64,000 nucleotides of DNA from Neostapfia colusana (Eukaryota; Streptophyta; Magnoliopsida; Poales; Poaceae): positions 30,439,928-30,503,927 of the forward strand of contig JASWHV010000001.1 in assembly GCA_030760725.1 (NCBI GenBank), given 5' to 3'. Position 1 is the first letter of the stretch; each line of letters starts with the position of its first letter. Shown here one piece after another: positions 45,923-56,701 of this stretch. The notes beneath the pieces were generated by a model. That model worked only from the letters and a program-made list of their open reading frames with translations. It was not told where the DNA came from and did not search any database. Both the position numbers and the translations under genes were made by a program.

Positions 45923-46766
45923 GGTTAGTAAAGAAAGGAAATACAACAGCAAGCAGATTAATCATAACAGTTGCTAAGAGGTGGTAGGACAGCACAATTC
46001 CTCACTAGCAAGAAATCAAGGTCTTACAAGTTCTTACCATGCGATGCAGGAGGCGCCGGCAATCAGCAAGAACAACAACAAACGGTGGCTGCCAGCACAA
46101 CCTTATGGTGTCGTAGACAATTTTGAGCTGTAGGTGGCTGCTAGACACAATTTGTGCAAAGGAACAGCTAGTACCACATTAGTCACAACAAGTTGAATAA
46201 ACGTTCCATGATGGTATTGTGCTGGTCCTAGCTCCAACCTTACTAGAGACGTGAGCCGTAACTCCACGTGACGTTGGATTACTATGGTAGGGAAGTTCGA
46301 ACAGCCCGATCCGTTGTGTTTCAAAAACGTTGAAAACAGCAAGTTGAACTTCGAAACATGAAACAAATGTTACACAAATTCTCTCTTTTTTTGTACTTAG
46401 AAACTTTTTTTGTGATTGTAATCAGTGCGGCTTTTCTTTTTGCACGTGCCTTTTTCTTGCTGATCCGTGCAGCTTTTCTTTTGCACTTGCCTTTTTTTTC
46501 TCAACTTTGGGTAGATAATGGAAATGGACTGAGAATAAAGTGGCACGAACTCAAAACTCTAGCGGTGAAAAACTTAGGACCAGCAACTTGACACAAAAAG
46601 GCAACCGTGAATTCAACAAGTCGAGAGCTAAGTAGTCAAGCAAAAGGCTCAAAGTGTTTTTAGGATTTTTTTAGAGCGAACTTTTGTAGGCAAAAGTGGA
46701 CTGTAGGTAAATGAATAACATGGAGAAGGAAATCTCTCACCGAGCAACCTGAAATCTGATACCACT
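45923..46766 (-). other. CRM1 leader with primer-binding site
   Basis: 844 nt between the 5' LTR and gag, without a gene. The minus strand has TGGTATCAGAT at 46754-46764 next to the LTR, the initiator-Met priming site with a mismatch at its end. The stretch 46370-46520 is rich in T and C with repeats of a TTTTCTTTTGCAC-like unit. Confidence 0.8.
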
Positions 46767-47785
46767 TGATGAACCCAACGGGTACGGGGGACGCCCTATC
46801 TTTCGATGAGAGATGTTGGTAATGAACGAATTTGGTGGAGGCCGACGTTGGCTGCCCGACTACCACAACCAGAATGGTGTGGCGCCTTGAGCGACAGTTA
46901 CACCGTCTCCTGGTAACTACGATTTGGGTGGAGGTCGACGTTGTGCTACCCGACTACAACAACCACAAGGATGCTGCGCCTTAGCGATAGTTACACCGGC
47001 TCCTGTTGTTGTTGTACTTGCCGTGCCAAGAACAGCCTTGATCCTGCAAGCAATCAAAGAACAAGCAAGAACAAGATAACAAGCAAACACTCACGGGTGT
47101 GAAAATGTTGGGGTTTTGATTCAAGTAATCGGAAGGTCTCGTCGACACTTGCGTTACAAGGAAGTAGCAATGGCTAAACTTACAGAAAACAAAAACCCAC
47201 CCTGTCAAGAGCTCTTGGACTACTTAAATAGGGGAGGGAAGAGGGAAATTCGTCCAGCAACAAAGGTAGGACGTGATCTCCCTTATTCCCTTCCTTTTTC
47301 TGTGATAGACTACCATTTAATAGGGAAAGAAAGAGGGAAACCCATCCAGCAGCAAGGCAGGATATGATTTCATCTATTTCTTTCCTTATTATAGCACATC
47401 TATTTTTAAATGGGGGGAGAAAGAGGGAATTTCGTCCAGCAGAAAAATTGGACGAGATTTCCCTTATTCCTTTCCTTATTTGTCTAAATCTCTCTTTATT
47501 ACATGGCCCCAGCCTCAAGATTTCTCCTCGGGTGGAGCAGCCTTTATTGCATTAATCCCTCCATCCCTCCTAGCTGGATCAATTCCCAAGCACCTAATAA
47601 TAACAAGGTCATCACAAGGCTTTAATAGGTCCCCATTTGAAGGATAATTACTTTGAACAGCCAGGAATGAATTCACCTGATAATTAAGTTGACGTGCACG
47701 AGCGCGTGTCATTGGACCTTGATTAGCTGAGAGTGGTGAATGGGCTGGTGTTATGGTTGTATCAACGGTAGCGATGTCCGCATCA
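46767..47785 (-). repeat. CRM1 5' LTR
   Basis: 1019 bp, matching the 3' LTR at 27412-28420, including a copy of the pol C-terminal coding segment (47515-47712) that is not coding in this position. Confidence 0.93.
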
Positions 47786-47790
47786 CCGTG
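47786..47790. repeat. CRM1 target-site duplication, right copy
   Basis: CCGTG, identical to 27407-27411. Confidence 0.92.
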
Positions 47791-50103
47791 TGGCTTGTTC
47801 CAGCACGCGACAAGTGTTTCCCGGACCCACAGTCAGATTTAAACATTTCCACGAATTATTCAAATCCCAGATTTTTCCCCAAACTTTAGAAGAGCATAAC
47901 TTCTGCTAGGAAACTCCAAATCTAGTGATCCAAATTTGGTTAGATTGAGATTGACAAACTCTATCCAAATATGCAACCCAATTTGTATGGAAATCACTAT
48001 TTAATTCTGGAAAATTCTTTAAATTGTTTCAGAAAAATAATTTTAGAGGGAGTTTGGTTTACCCGAAAATATTCAAATTTTGCCAGAATATCCTTTAGGG
48101 TGTTATTGAACTCCTGTAAACATTTCAGCTCATTTGGAGTTGATTTGATCAGGAGAATTCAGATTTTAAGTTTCTGTGTTCAAATGAATACAGAAACATT
48201 TTCAGTGAATTTCCAAAACATGGAAATTCAGTTCTGGACAATTCTTAGCTCCAGAAATCCTAGGAAAATTCATGCAGGCTCTATGAACTATAATTGAAAT
48301 TTTAGTTCACTAACTTTGACATGAACATGGGTGTTACCTCAGAATTAATTCCTTTCTGCTTAATTACTTAGAGAATTGTTTTGAATAAACCACTCAATGA
48401 AAAGTGCTAATTTTTGGTCCAGATGACTTTCTTGTTACAAGGAACTCACATGAAAATTTTAGCTCCATTGAAGCTCTGAATCACCACTGTCTTGTGTAAC
48501 CTCTTTAGGTGATCAACACACAAGTGATGAATAGCACTCAACACTTGATCATAGTGCTTTAACCCAACCCAAACCACTAGCACCAGTGTCATTTTAAATT
48601 CTTAAACATAGTTCCAGTTTTTAAACATGTCACTATAGATTATTAGCAAAAGCTTTTCAATTAAATACATATGCATATTCATATCGTGTAGCACCTACAT
48701 GAGAACGTGTGAAGGATTTGAAGTGGAGATCAAGGAGGGAAGCAAACGAGTGATCATGCCCCAAGTGATCTTCACTAAATGATTGTAATCTTAGTCACCT
48801 GCAAAATAGGCAAGCCCCGGTTTGCATTTGAACAGTTTTAAAAAGCACTTCCATTTCTAGAGATCATAGCTTTGAATTGTTTGATTGCATTAAGTCTAGT
48901 TGATATTGAAAACCCAACTGCATGACCAGAAATATCCCAAGAGAGAAAGGGTAGAATAGTTCCTCCTAGAGTAAATTTGGCTACGCTAAATGTTAGTAGG
49001 AAAGGTCCGGTAGAAGTCGAGTAGTTGGGATCTACTCGCGAGTTTAGTGCTGGTCTATTCGGAGCAGGTCAAGAATAGAAATGATGAGTAAAGTTCACAC
49101 ATAAGAAATAGAGACCGGGCAGGGAGGTTTCGATGCAGCAGGCTGCGGACCGTGCGTGCATAGCCCTGCCTGTGTTGGTTACGGCCCATCCGTACTTGGC
49201 CATGTTGGACAAGTTTGAGTTGTGTACCGGGCACATACTGGCTATATGGGACCCAGGAAACCGATGTACCAAGGGACATCCACATTGGAACTTTTCTAAC
49301 TGTCTTGGGCTTTCGGCGTCAGGGTAGCAGGAGGTAACTCGCTCAAAACATACCACTGCAGGTATGTACCTTGAGGGAGCTTGCGGACTTGGGGCAGTTA
49401 GACCGCGTCCTGTGTGGAAGATCTTGGGAAAGGTGGTCGCGTACAATGTCAGTCGAGGTTACTGCCGGCAACTCGGAGTACGGGTGTACGTGTCGTGCAG
49501 TCCGAGCGTGTACTGATTCGAATCACCGTCGCTAGCGGTCATATGAGCATACTTGCCCACTGCGTCTTGACGTAGTAACAACTGAAACAGTTTTCTTTTG
49601 AACTTGATAAAGCTGTGATGTAACTTGTATTGCAACCATGATTGATTTAGAGATAGGCTCATTAAACTTTACTTTCACTTTGTGCAAGGAGCATCGCACC
49701 AAAGCGTTTCTTGTTTGATTGTGGAGTTGCAATGCTGTTCGGCTCAAAGTCTATACAATGAGGCTTAAAATCTGAAAGTTAAGGATCTACATTAGGCGAG
49801 TCCTTTATGCAAATCTAGCTAACCAAATTGCAACCGTCGTGCATGTAGAGTTTCTTGTTTAGGAGAGACAGATCAGTCTTGCTGAGCCTATGTGCTCACG
49901 CTTGCTATATGAGTGGTTTTGCAGGTTAACATCGATGCTAAGAAGAAGGTTGTCTGGTGAGACACAGAGACTTCCGAGTCATCTAACACATGGAGAACCC
50001 AGCCGCTTCTGTTGTCTTCGTGTTGCTAGCGGAAGAAGTCCATGGGCTGGACTTCTTCTCGAGTGCTCTTTAGTTATTCTACGTGAACTGTTTATAGACT
50101 TCC
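47791..50103 (+). repeat. TEK3 3' LTR, right part
   Basis: It resumes the TEK3 LTR after CRM1 and aligns with TEK2 18790-21067 by eye. It keeps the CGAGTAG/CTACTCG hairpin at 49018-49038, the ACCCAGGAAACCGATGTACC motif near 49250, and a decayed TATA-like region (GCTATATGAG) at 49903. It is cut by TEK5 inside TTTATAGACTTCC. No gene is seen. Confidence 0.85.
50099..50103. repeat. expected TEK5 target-site duplication, left copy
   Basis: CTTCC precedes the TEK5 LTR. The partner should follow the TEK5 3' LTR beyond the window, so this is unconfirmed. Confidence 0.6.
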
Positions 50104-52777
50104 TGTAAGGGCCTCAGTTTTTGACACCCATTTGTAGTGTTCATCCCCACACCACACACCTCATTTGAGGAAGAGTGATGAACACAAATGAAGAGCAAGT
50201 AACAATTATCAACATGCTCATTAGGGAACAAACTTACACATTGCAAAAGTGGTATTTCCCACATTTTTGTACCATGAATTTGAAAGTGGAAGGCATATTC
50301 TTACTCAGCACATTTTTGTGAGCTCACACACCAATTTTCACTCCATTTGGAGTTGATCTTGACATGAGCTAAGGGGGAGAAATTCAAACTTTATTTGAAT
50401 TTCAAACTGAACTTGTGCTGAAATTCATTCAAACCAAACCTCATTTGAACTTTGATCAATTCAAATGGCTCATGGGGGAATAATTTGAATTGCCAAGGGT
50501 AGTATGGGGTTCACTGTTTACAACAGTGATTAGAAGTAAATTTCAGAGGTTAAAAGGAAGGGTGGGACCCACATGTCAGCCTCTACTTCAACACAAACCG
50601 ACTGAGACTTTTCACTTGGGTCGCCGAGCCGCAGCGGTGATCGCCACCGAGGCCAGCCACCGCGCCACCAGCTGCTTGCCCACGCGCGGGCATGAGGCGG
50701 TGCAGAGCCTTCTTAAGGCGCCTGCCCCCCCTCCTCGGCCGAGGTACCGACGTGTTTTCCCGCAAGAACCCAGCACTGGCCGAAAGTTTCCGCAGTTCGG
50801 ACTTGATCGGAGGACGCCGATCGCAGCTCCCTCCTTCCACTCCAGAGTCCCAGCAAGGTACTAGAGACCTTCCTCCATCCTCCCCATTGCTAGAATTCGG
50901 TTGAAACCGATTGATATCGGCTGTGCCGAAAGATCAAACTCGGAACTTGGAACCGCCGCACCTCGGGCTCTCGTGGACAGCCCACCTGGGCGTTGTCACA
51001 CCCGAGCCAAGGCACCCTTGGACGCGCGGGTGACCGGTGCTGCTCATCCCCGAGCCACAGCTCGAGTGGTTGCTCACCGGCGGCGAATTTCCATTTTTCC
51101 CCTTTCTGTGTGCAGAACGGCCTTCGGGTACGATTCTGTTTAATTCGTGCTCTAGAAAGGATTAGAGGGCCTCAGGCCACTCCCACACGAGCTAGACAAG
51201 GTAACGCACAAGTTGCCTTCACAACTCTGGGCCGGAGAACCTCTGTGCCCGACGTAATTTAAGGTCTACTAATGGCGGAACGAACGGGGGGTATCAGGCG
51301 CACGGTGAGGACCTATTTCGGGCCTTCCCCGAGCTGCCTCGAGCTCATGTCGACCTTCTATGAGGTCCACTGATGCTCCCCGACCGATTTCCCAAGTAGC
51401 TGAGGTACTAGGGGAGTCAGCCGACATGGCCGAAGTCATTCCGATATGGCGGCTCGTCGCCGACCATGCTCCGGCCGTTGTCATGAGCAGCTGACCCTCG
51501 GATCCTGTTCCCCAAGTAAAAGTAGGCAGGGGTGGCCAGAATCAAGAAGTTTGGAGCTGTACAGCAGCCGGCGGCGAGCTCTCCGGCGAGATCCCTCGGC
51601 GGCGGGGCGCGGGTGTCGCGAGGTTGAAGAAGGGGGTGGACCCCAGCTGTCAGCAGCCGATATTTTGAATCGGGATCCGGCTGCGGCCGGGATCGGGTGT
51701 GCTGGCGCGCAAAATCCTTGTGGGCCGCGGTGTGCCATCGCCTCGGCGTGCGACGCGTGTCCCCTGGGCCCACGCGCGAGTTTAAACTTTTCCCCGATTT
51801 TCAGATTTCCTTCAAACTTCGAATCCTTATAACTTTGGCTAGAAAGCTCCAAATTGAGTGAACCAAATTTTGCTGGATTCAGCTCTCTGAGTACTTTCCA
51901 GAAAATCAAGTTTCACTTCATGAAATTCCTTAAATCTCCAGAATTAATTCCTTAAATTTTAAACTGTTAGGAATTTTAACTGGAGAATCCTTTGGAGGAA
52001 AATCCTGAAATTTTGCTGAGATGTTCACCAAAATATCCTTGAACTACCATAAAAATTACAGATCCATTTGAGCTCATTTAGCCCACCTAATGGTGTGATT
52101 AGTAAAACTGTTCCAGAGAAAATAGAAAATGTTCAGAAACATTTTCAGAATTTTCTCTGAAATTGTTTAGCTCATATCTTTAGTTAGAGACTTCCAAATT
52201 AAGTGAGACCAACTCCATTAGAACCCTCTGAAAATCTAGTTTTCAGAAAGTCATAGTTTGTCTCATGAAAATTCCTAGAACACCCTAAGAATTCCAATTA
52301 AGGTCAAGGACATAATTATTTGTGGAGGGCTCAAATGAGCTTTGCTGCAACTAAAACTTGACCAAGTCTCTGTTTAGGTTGTAACCAAGCCACAGTAAAA
52401 GTTTCACAGTCATTAGGTCTATCTAGCAAAGGTTATAGACTTCACAACTTCAAACTTAATACAAATGCATTAAATTAATACATGTATTGTTTCTATCATG
52501 TAGTCGCTAAGGTCGAGGAGGAACCCGAAGTCCTAGACTTCGTTACTCCGGAGGAACAGCTAGCCTACGACCAAGAGCAGCAAGGCAAGCTCCGGTTTTG
52601 CATTAACCTTTTTACAAATTTTTATTGTTTTGAGCACATACTTGTTTCCTTTGTTCTGTGCATTAGAGTCTTGTTTGGAAATCCAACTGCATAGCCAAGA
52701 AAACCACGGGTTGGGTTTAGGATTGCAAACCCCGTTAGCTACTGCAATGCTAAGGTAGAGTAGGATTCGGTACAAGT

Positions 52778-52797
52778 CGAGTAGTTGGAACTACTCG
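52778..52797 (+). other. conserved LTR hairpin CGAGTAGTT/AACTACTCG (TEK5)
   Basis: A 9-bp stem with a 2-nt loop GG. It is the counterpart of the TEK2 and TEK3 hairpins, with a longer stem and shorter loop. Confidence 0.65.
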
Positions 52798-53885
52798 CGA
52801 GAATAGGCTAGAGGCACATTGCTCGGGTAGAGATAGCACATGATACACATGGCAAGAAAATGAGACCGAGCGGAGAGTAAGGGCAACAAGACTTTGGGGC
52901 CTGTGTGCTATAGCTCCGCTTGTGTCGATTGAGGACCGAGCCGTGTGCGGGCCTGTTGAACAAGCTAGAACAGTACCGAAGACCTACCGGCTATATGGGA
53001 ACCGGGAAACTGATGTAACTCGGGTAGCTGGGTATTGAGGCATTGCCCGTCGTTCAGAGGGTAGGTTGAGAGCTCGAGGTGTAAATCGGCTGGCGGCACA
53101 GAGATGCGCGTGCAGAGACCTCTTGCTCGGGACGATGGGACCGGTTCAATATTTGGCTAACGGGTGAAAGGTAGTCGCGTACGGCGTCCGTGATGGTTGT
53201 TGTAGGCAACATCGAGTACGGGCGTACGTGACGGGTTGTTCGGGTAACCCTGCAGGTGTAAATCGATTATAATCGCCGTCCCTCGCGGTCAGTGAGTACC
53301 ACTTGTTCACTGTACCGTGACGTAGAAAGAACAGGCTAGTTACATGTTAAAATGTTGCTGATTGAAAGCTGGACATTGATTGTTAATGATATGCTGTAGC
53401 TTAGAGCTAATTAAAGTTCTTTTCAACTTTGGGCAAAGTACATGAGAGAAATGCGTTTCTTGTTTGATTGCGGCTCTCTCATGTGCCTTAGCGTAAGGTT
53501 CTCCACAACCTGCTGCTAAAACTTGAAAGTAAGGTTCTACTAATTAGGCGAGTCCTTGCAAATGATTTTTGCCTCATGCAACCCATTACCCTCATGTAGA
53601 AGTTCCATGTTTAGGTGAGACGGGTCAGACTTGCTGAGCCTTCGTGCTCACTGCTTGTGTTTGAAGCTTTTGCAGGGTTCTATGAGGAAGGGACTCCCGA
53701 AGAGGAGACGGAACCCCAGGAGGGGAACCCCGTCGAGTGGGAGTCGTGCACGCCGCAGAGTTATTGTGCGTGTGTGCTAGCAAGGACACGTTCGAGGGCT
53801 GAACGTGCACTTGATGCTTAGTCTACGCCCGCGAGTGTAGACTGAACTTATTTTGATGTAAACATGTTCATAAACCTGTTTATGT

Positions 53886-53951
53886 AATAAAACTTCCGCT
53901 TCCGCTTTGCACCTTTGACGTGTGTTATACGGTGCTGTGCAACGCAGCACC
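53886..53951 (+). terminator. TEK5 LTR polyadenylation signal and terminal hairpin
   Basis: AATAAA at 53886-53891 is followed 39 nt later by the hairpin GGTGCTG / CAGCACC (53931-53951), about 36 bp before the LTR end. It is the likely 3'-end-forming region of the element transcript. Confidence 0.5.
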
Positions 53952-53990
53952 CTATCCTGGCTCGACAGGACCAATGGGGTCGTGTCAGCG

Positions 53991-54002
53991 TGGTATCAGA
54001 GC
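53991..54002 (+). other. TEK5 primer-binding site (initiator-Met tRNA)
   Basis: TGGTATCAGAGC, 3 nt after the 5' LTR end. Confidence 0.93.
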
Positions 54003-55484
54003 TCGCTTGAGGTTTAACACAGTACAAAGGTCTTCTTTTTCAAAAATCCAGTGAGGAACGAGTTAGTAGCCCGTATAAGGATGTTATTAGTATATAGAAA
54101 TTGGCTTGTTAACCTATTTGTTATGTCGGAGAATCGTGCATCTCGGGACGTTCATGTCTTGGGGGGTGCACGTAAGCGCTGTCCACCAGTGCGCACAAGC
54201 TGAAGGGTGGAGCCCCACGGGTGGCAGGTAACCCGACCCGCTTTAGTATCCTCTACGACTCTTCATGTCGTTTGGGGTATTCGAGCAACGTCTGTCCCTG
54301 GCGTGCGTGGTGCAATATGGGAGACCCCGTCACGTGGTCTGAAACGTGAACACGTAACTCAAGGCGTGTTTGGCTTGAGAACATCCGGGCGAGTAATGAC
54401 GGCCGGGTGTACAAACTGTATGTATTCCGGGCTCGGTGTGCAGCCGAGTCTGATTATTGTTTGAGTTTCTGCAGGTAGCCTTACCACGAAACGGTAGACG
54501 TGTAGCATCCGTGTGCGAGTGACGAGTAGTGCCACTGAACTAACGAAGCCGGCTAAGTCCGGTATAGGTTTTTCCTTTGTGAGGACGTAGTACCGACATA
54601 AGCTGGTGACGCATCGACGTCACACCCAACTAAATGAACAACTTCATTTAAAAATTTGAAGGTTTTGATCCAAAGTAGTAAAATTGATGTAACTCCTTCC
54701 CTTGTACAGGATATTCAAAGTTAACAAGTTTTCAACTTATAGGATGTTAAGGACAGAGCACTCTGTTTTCAGCTAAATCAAGGCTGGAGTTAATCAGAGG
54801 TTAGAGGTTGAGTTCTTTCGAGGTTGGGGTCGTATGATACATTTCTGGAAAGCTTTGGAGGAGCTTTACAACTTTTCTGTTGAGTTCCAGAGGTGTTTCA
54901 TCCCTTAACCACTCGAAAAATGCAGTAGAGTTGAAACTGTCCAGAAAACAGGACAGAGCAAAGACTCTCTGTAAACTCTCTGTAAATTAAGCATAACTTC
55001 CTGCTTAAAAATCCAAAAATAAGAAATGAGGTAGTTCTAGAAATCTTATGAGATGGGTTACAACTTTGTAACAGAAAGTTTTGTTAGTTTAGGAACAGAA
55101 TTAACTGGGATTCTTGGATCAAATCAGTACCTAAGGCAGGGAGGTGCTGTCCAATTATTTCCAGAAATTCTGTTAACCTTGACATCTCATAACTTTTGAA
55201 CCAGGACAGATCTTAGGCCAACCAAATACTTTCTGGTAAGCTATTGAAGTTAACTTTAACTTTGATGTTGAGCTCCAGAATTGGTTTGCCTTTAACATGG
55301 CCTAAATCAGGTTGATATGGAAACTGGTCAAGGCTGTCATGGGAACAGCAGACCAGCAGTCAAATTTGTTTAAAATTTGAACTATGTTTCCAAGTTTTAT
55401 GGGTTCAATGACATGTTTTATGTTATAACTCAGAAGTTTACTGTTCAAATAAATATTTGCCATTTCTCAAATATATTTTTACAG
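54003..55484 (+). other. TEK5 leader
   Basis: About 1.5 kb without a gene, related to the TEK2 leader. It contains the donor-like TTTCTGCAG|GTAGCC (junction after 54474). TEK2 has the same TTTCTGCAG|GTA at 11762. It ends with the acceptor-like ATATATTTTTACAG at 55484, touching the ATG of the upstream ORF. Confidence 0.6.
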
Positions 55485-56429
55485 ATGACAGCAGATAAAC
55501 AATTGGAGAACGGGTGGGTGGCTTCCCACTGTTCTGACCGTAGCGGCTACCCGGAAGCATTGTGGCAAATGCTCCAATATTTCGGGTACAACCAGATGCC
55601 GCAATACTTCGCCAAGGAAGAAGGCGAAGAGGGAAACAAGACGTGGATGATCCATGTCGAAGTTTCCGCAGGACCTACGCCACCCGGTTGGGTGCCATTC
55701 ACCGTCACGGTGAGAGGGAGACAACCGGAAGGGATGTGGCAAGTGGCAGCCCGTGACACTATGTCACGTTTCTGCCAACTACACGTGCAGGCTATGGAGG
55801 GAACTCCATACACACTCGTTCCGGTGGAGGGACGAGCTCAGCATGTGTGGGAAGAAAGGTACCTGGAGGCAACAGACCCGACTTGCCCAAGGTACAACCC
55901 CGCGGAGGCAAACCTCAGCCTCCAAATGAGGGCGGGAAACGCTGTGATGGACAGCCAAGCTGTTCATACAGAGCATCTCGCCACCAAGCTCAAGGAGAGC
56001 ACAAGCCGTGGAGATCATTTCGAGGGTGCTCACAGCGCACTCCGCAATGTGCTCCTTCCGACGATCAAGCGACTGAATGAACAACACAATCAGTTGCGTC
56101 GTCTGAAGAAGGCAAAGAAGAAGGGCCGTGTTGACATCGCGGCGTTGCAAGAGCTGGTGCAGACCCTAACCCAGCAGAATGAGGACCTTGCTCAAGAGCG
56201 GGACGACGCTATTGAGGAAGGACAAGGCTGGGAAGAGGACTACAACCAGGCTATGGACGAGGTGCATGCATTGCAGGACCTCGTGCCCCCGGTATTGGGC
56301 GTACCGGTAGTCTTGGGTCTTCCAGCCATGGGAGAACCTGGAATGGGAGAAGAGGTGGTAGACCCCGAGCCACCAGCAGAGGTACCGGAGGAGGACGACC
56401 CACAGGAGGTCGAGTTCTACTCCGAGTAG
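55485..56429 (+). CDS. TEK5 upstream ORF (ORF0-like), 314 aa
   Basis: It starts at ATG 55485 directly after TTTTTACAG; an upstream TTG at 55377 would add 36 unlikely residues. Residues 22-36 look like a helix (YPEALWQMLQYFGYN), followed by P-Q-Y at 39-41. Residues 53-61 (TWMIHVEVS) and 70-78 (VPFTVTVRG) look like strands, and 83-99 (GMWQVAARDTMSRFCQL) like a helix. This order and the P-x-Y and A-A positions resemble a double-stranded-RNA-binding domain, though the usual Lys pair is missing. Residues 185-265 are a charged coiled coil (LQELVQTLTQQNEDLAQERD) and 290-314 an acidic tail. No function is known to me. It lies on the coding strand 272 nt before gag. Confidence 0.8.
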   Translation: MTADKQLENGWVASHCSDRSGYPEALWQMLQYFGYNQMPQYFAKEEGEEGNKTWMIHVEVSAGPTPPGWVPFTVTVRGRQPEGMWQVAARDTMSRFCQLHVQAMEGTPYTLVPVEGRAQHVWEERYLEATDPTCPRYNPAEANLSLQMRAGNAVMDSQAVHTEHLATKLKESTSRGDHFEGAHSALRNVLLPTIKRLNEQHNQLRRLKKAKKKGRVDIAALQELVQTLTQQNEDLAQERDDAIEEGQGWEEDYNQAMDEVHALQDLVPPVLGVPVVLGLPAMGEPGMGEEVVDPEPPAEVPEEDDPQEVEFYSE

Positions 56430-56701
56430 GGGGTTACGGTTGCCAAGTAGGGCAGCTAGGGTAGCGTAACCCAACTTTTGTAATCGGTGACATGTCGTGT
56501 AGACAGTAGCGTATGTATAGGTGGTGACGACATGAGCACGACTTCTCGGAGATCCAAGAATGATGTATCTTGTATAAAGTTTATGCTTTATCAATATATG
56601 TGAATGTTGTGCAAGTTAATCATGCGTCGCTTCAATACCTACTGCTGTTTATGGAATTTTGAGTAAGACATGTGCTAATTGCTGCTGTTTTGAATTTCAG
56701 A
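56430..56701 (+). other. TEK5 spacer between upstream ORF and gag
   Basis: 272 nt without a gene. It ends GCTAAT...TGCTGTTTTGAATTTCAG, with a branch-point-like and a strong acceptor-like sequence one base before the gag ATG. Confidence 0.55.

Larger units (their letters stand above)
27412..47785 (-). mobile_element. CRM1: centromeric-retrotransposon-type chromovirus, split by TEK4
   Basis: LTRs of about 1.0 kb (27412-28420 and 46767-47785) begin TGATGAACCC and end GTCCGCATCA in plus orientation, flanked by the duplication CCGTG. Without TEK4 and its duplication the element is about 7.6 kb, the usual CRM size. The pol frame runs about 270 bp into the 3' LTR, and the C-terminus has the MTRARARQLNYQV segment. 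As I know the CRM clade, a C-terminus coded partly in the LTR is characteristic of it. The LTRs differ by about 22 substitutions plus indels over 1 kb. One frameshift and one nonsense codon break the polyprotein in addition to TEK4. Confidence 0.88.
25571..50103 (+). mobile_element. TEK3: Tekay-type remnant (3' end), split by CRM1
   Basis: Only the last 60 bp of internal sequence (hairpin plus polypurine tract) and the 3' LTR survive. SIR1 abuts it on the left. CRM1 (27412-47785) splits the LTR with duplication CCGTG, and TEK5 enters the LTR at 50104. The LTR start TGTAAAGGTCCC and its 3' half align with TEK2 but are clearly diverged, so it is a related older element. By comparison with TEK2, about 180 bp of the LTR should lie beyond TEK5, outside the window. 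Confidence 0.85.
50104..53987 (+). repeat. TEK5 5' LTR
   Basis: 3884 bp from TGTAAGGGCCTC to GGGTCGTGTCA. Relative to the 3' LTR it lacks 150 bp after position 50264. AT-rich flanks surround a GC-rich core (about 50560-51780), with hairpins at 52778 and 53931. Frames such as 50490-50864 and 51446-51832 repeat in the 3' LTR but show no known domain. No gene is seen. Confidence 0.94.

Noticed and set aside
44144..51000. Host gene promoter read from TATA and GC-rich LTR segments
   Set aside because: All such segments lie inside LTRs with matching partners or aligned relatives. No host exon follows.
50490..51909. Several frames in the TEK5 LTR GC-rich core as host genes
   Set aside because: Overlapping frames exist on both strands, as expected of GC-rich DNA. 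No motif is seen and all repeat in the 3' LTR.
55377..55484. Longer start of the TEK5 upstream ORF at a TTG
   Set aside because: The extension is AT-rich, needs a non-AUG start and contains the likely splice acceptor. ATG 55485 is far better.
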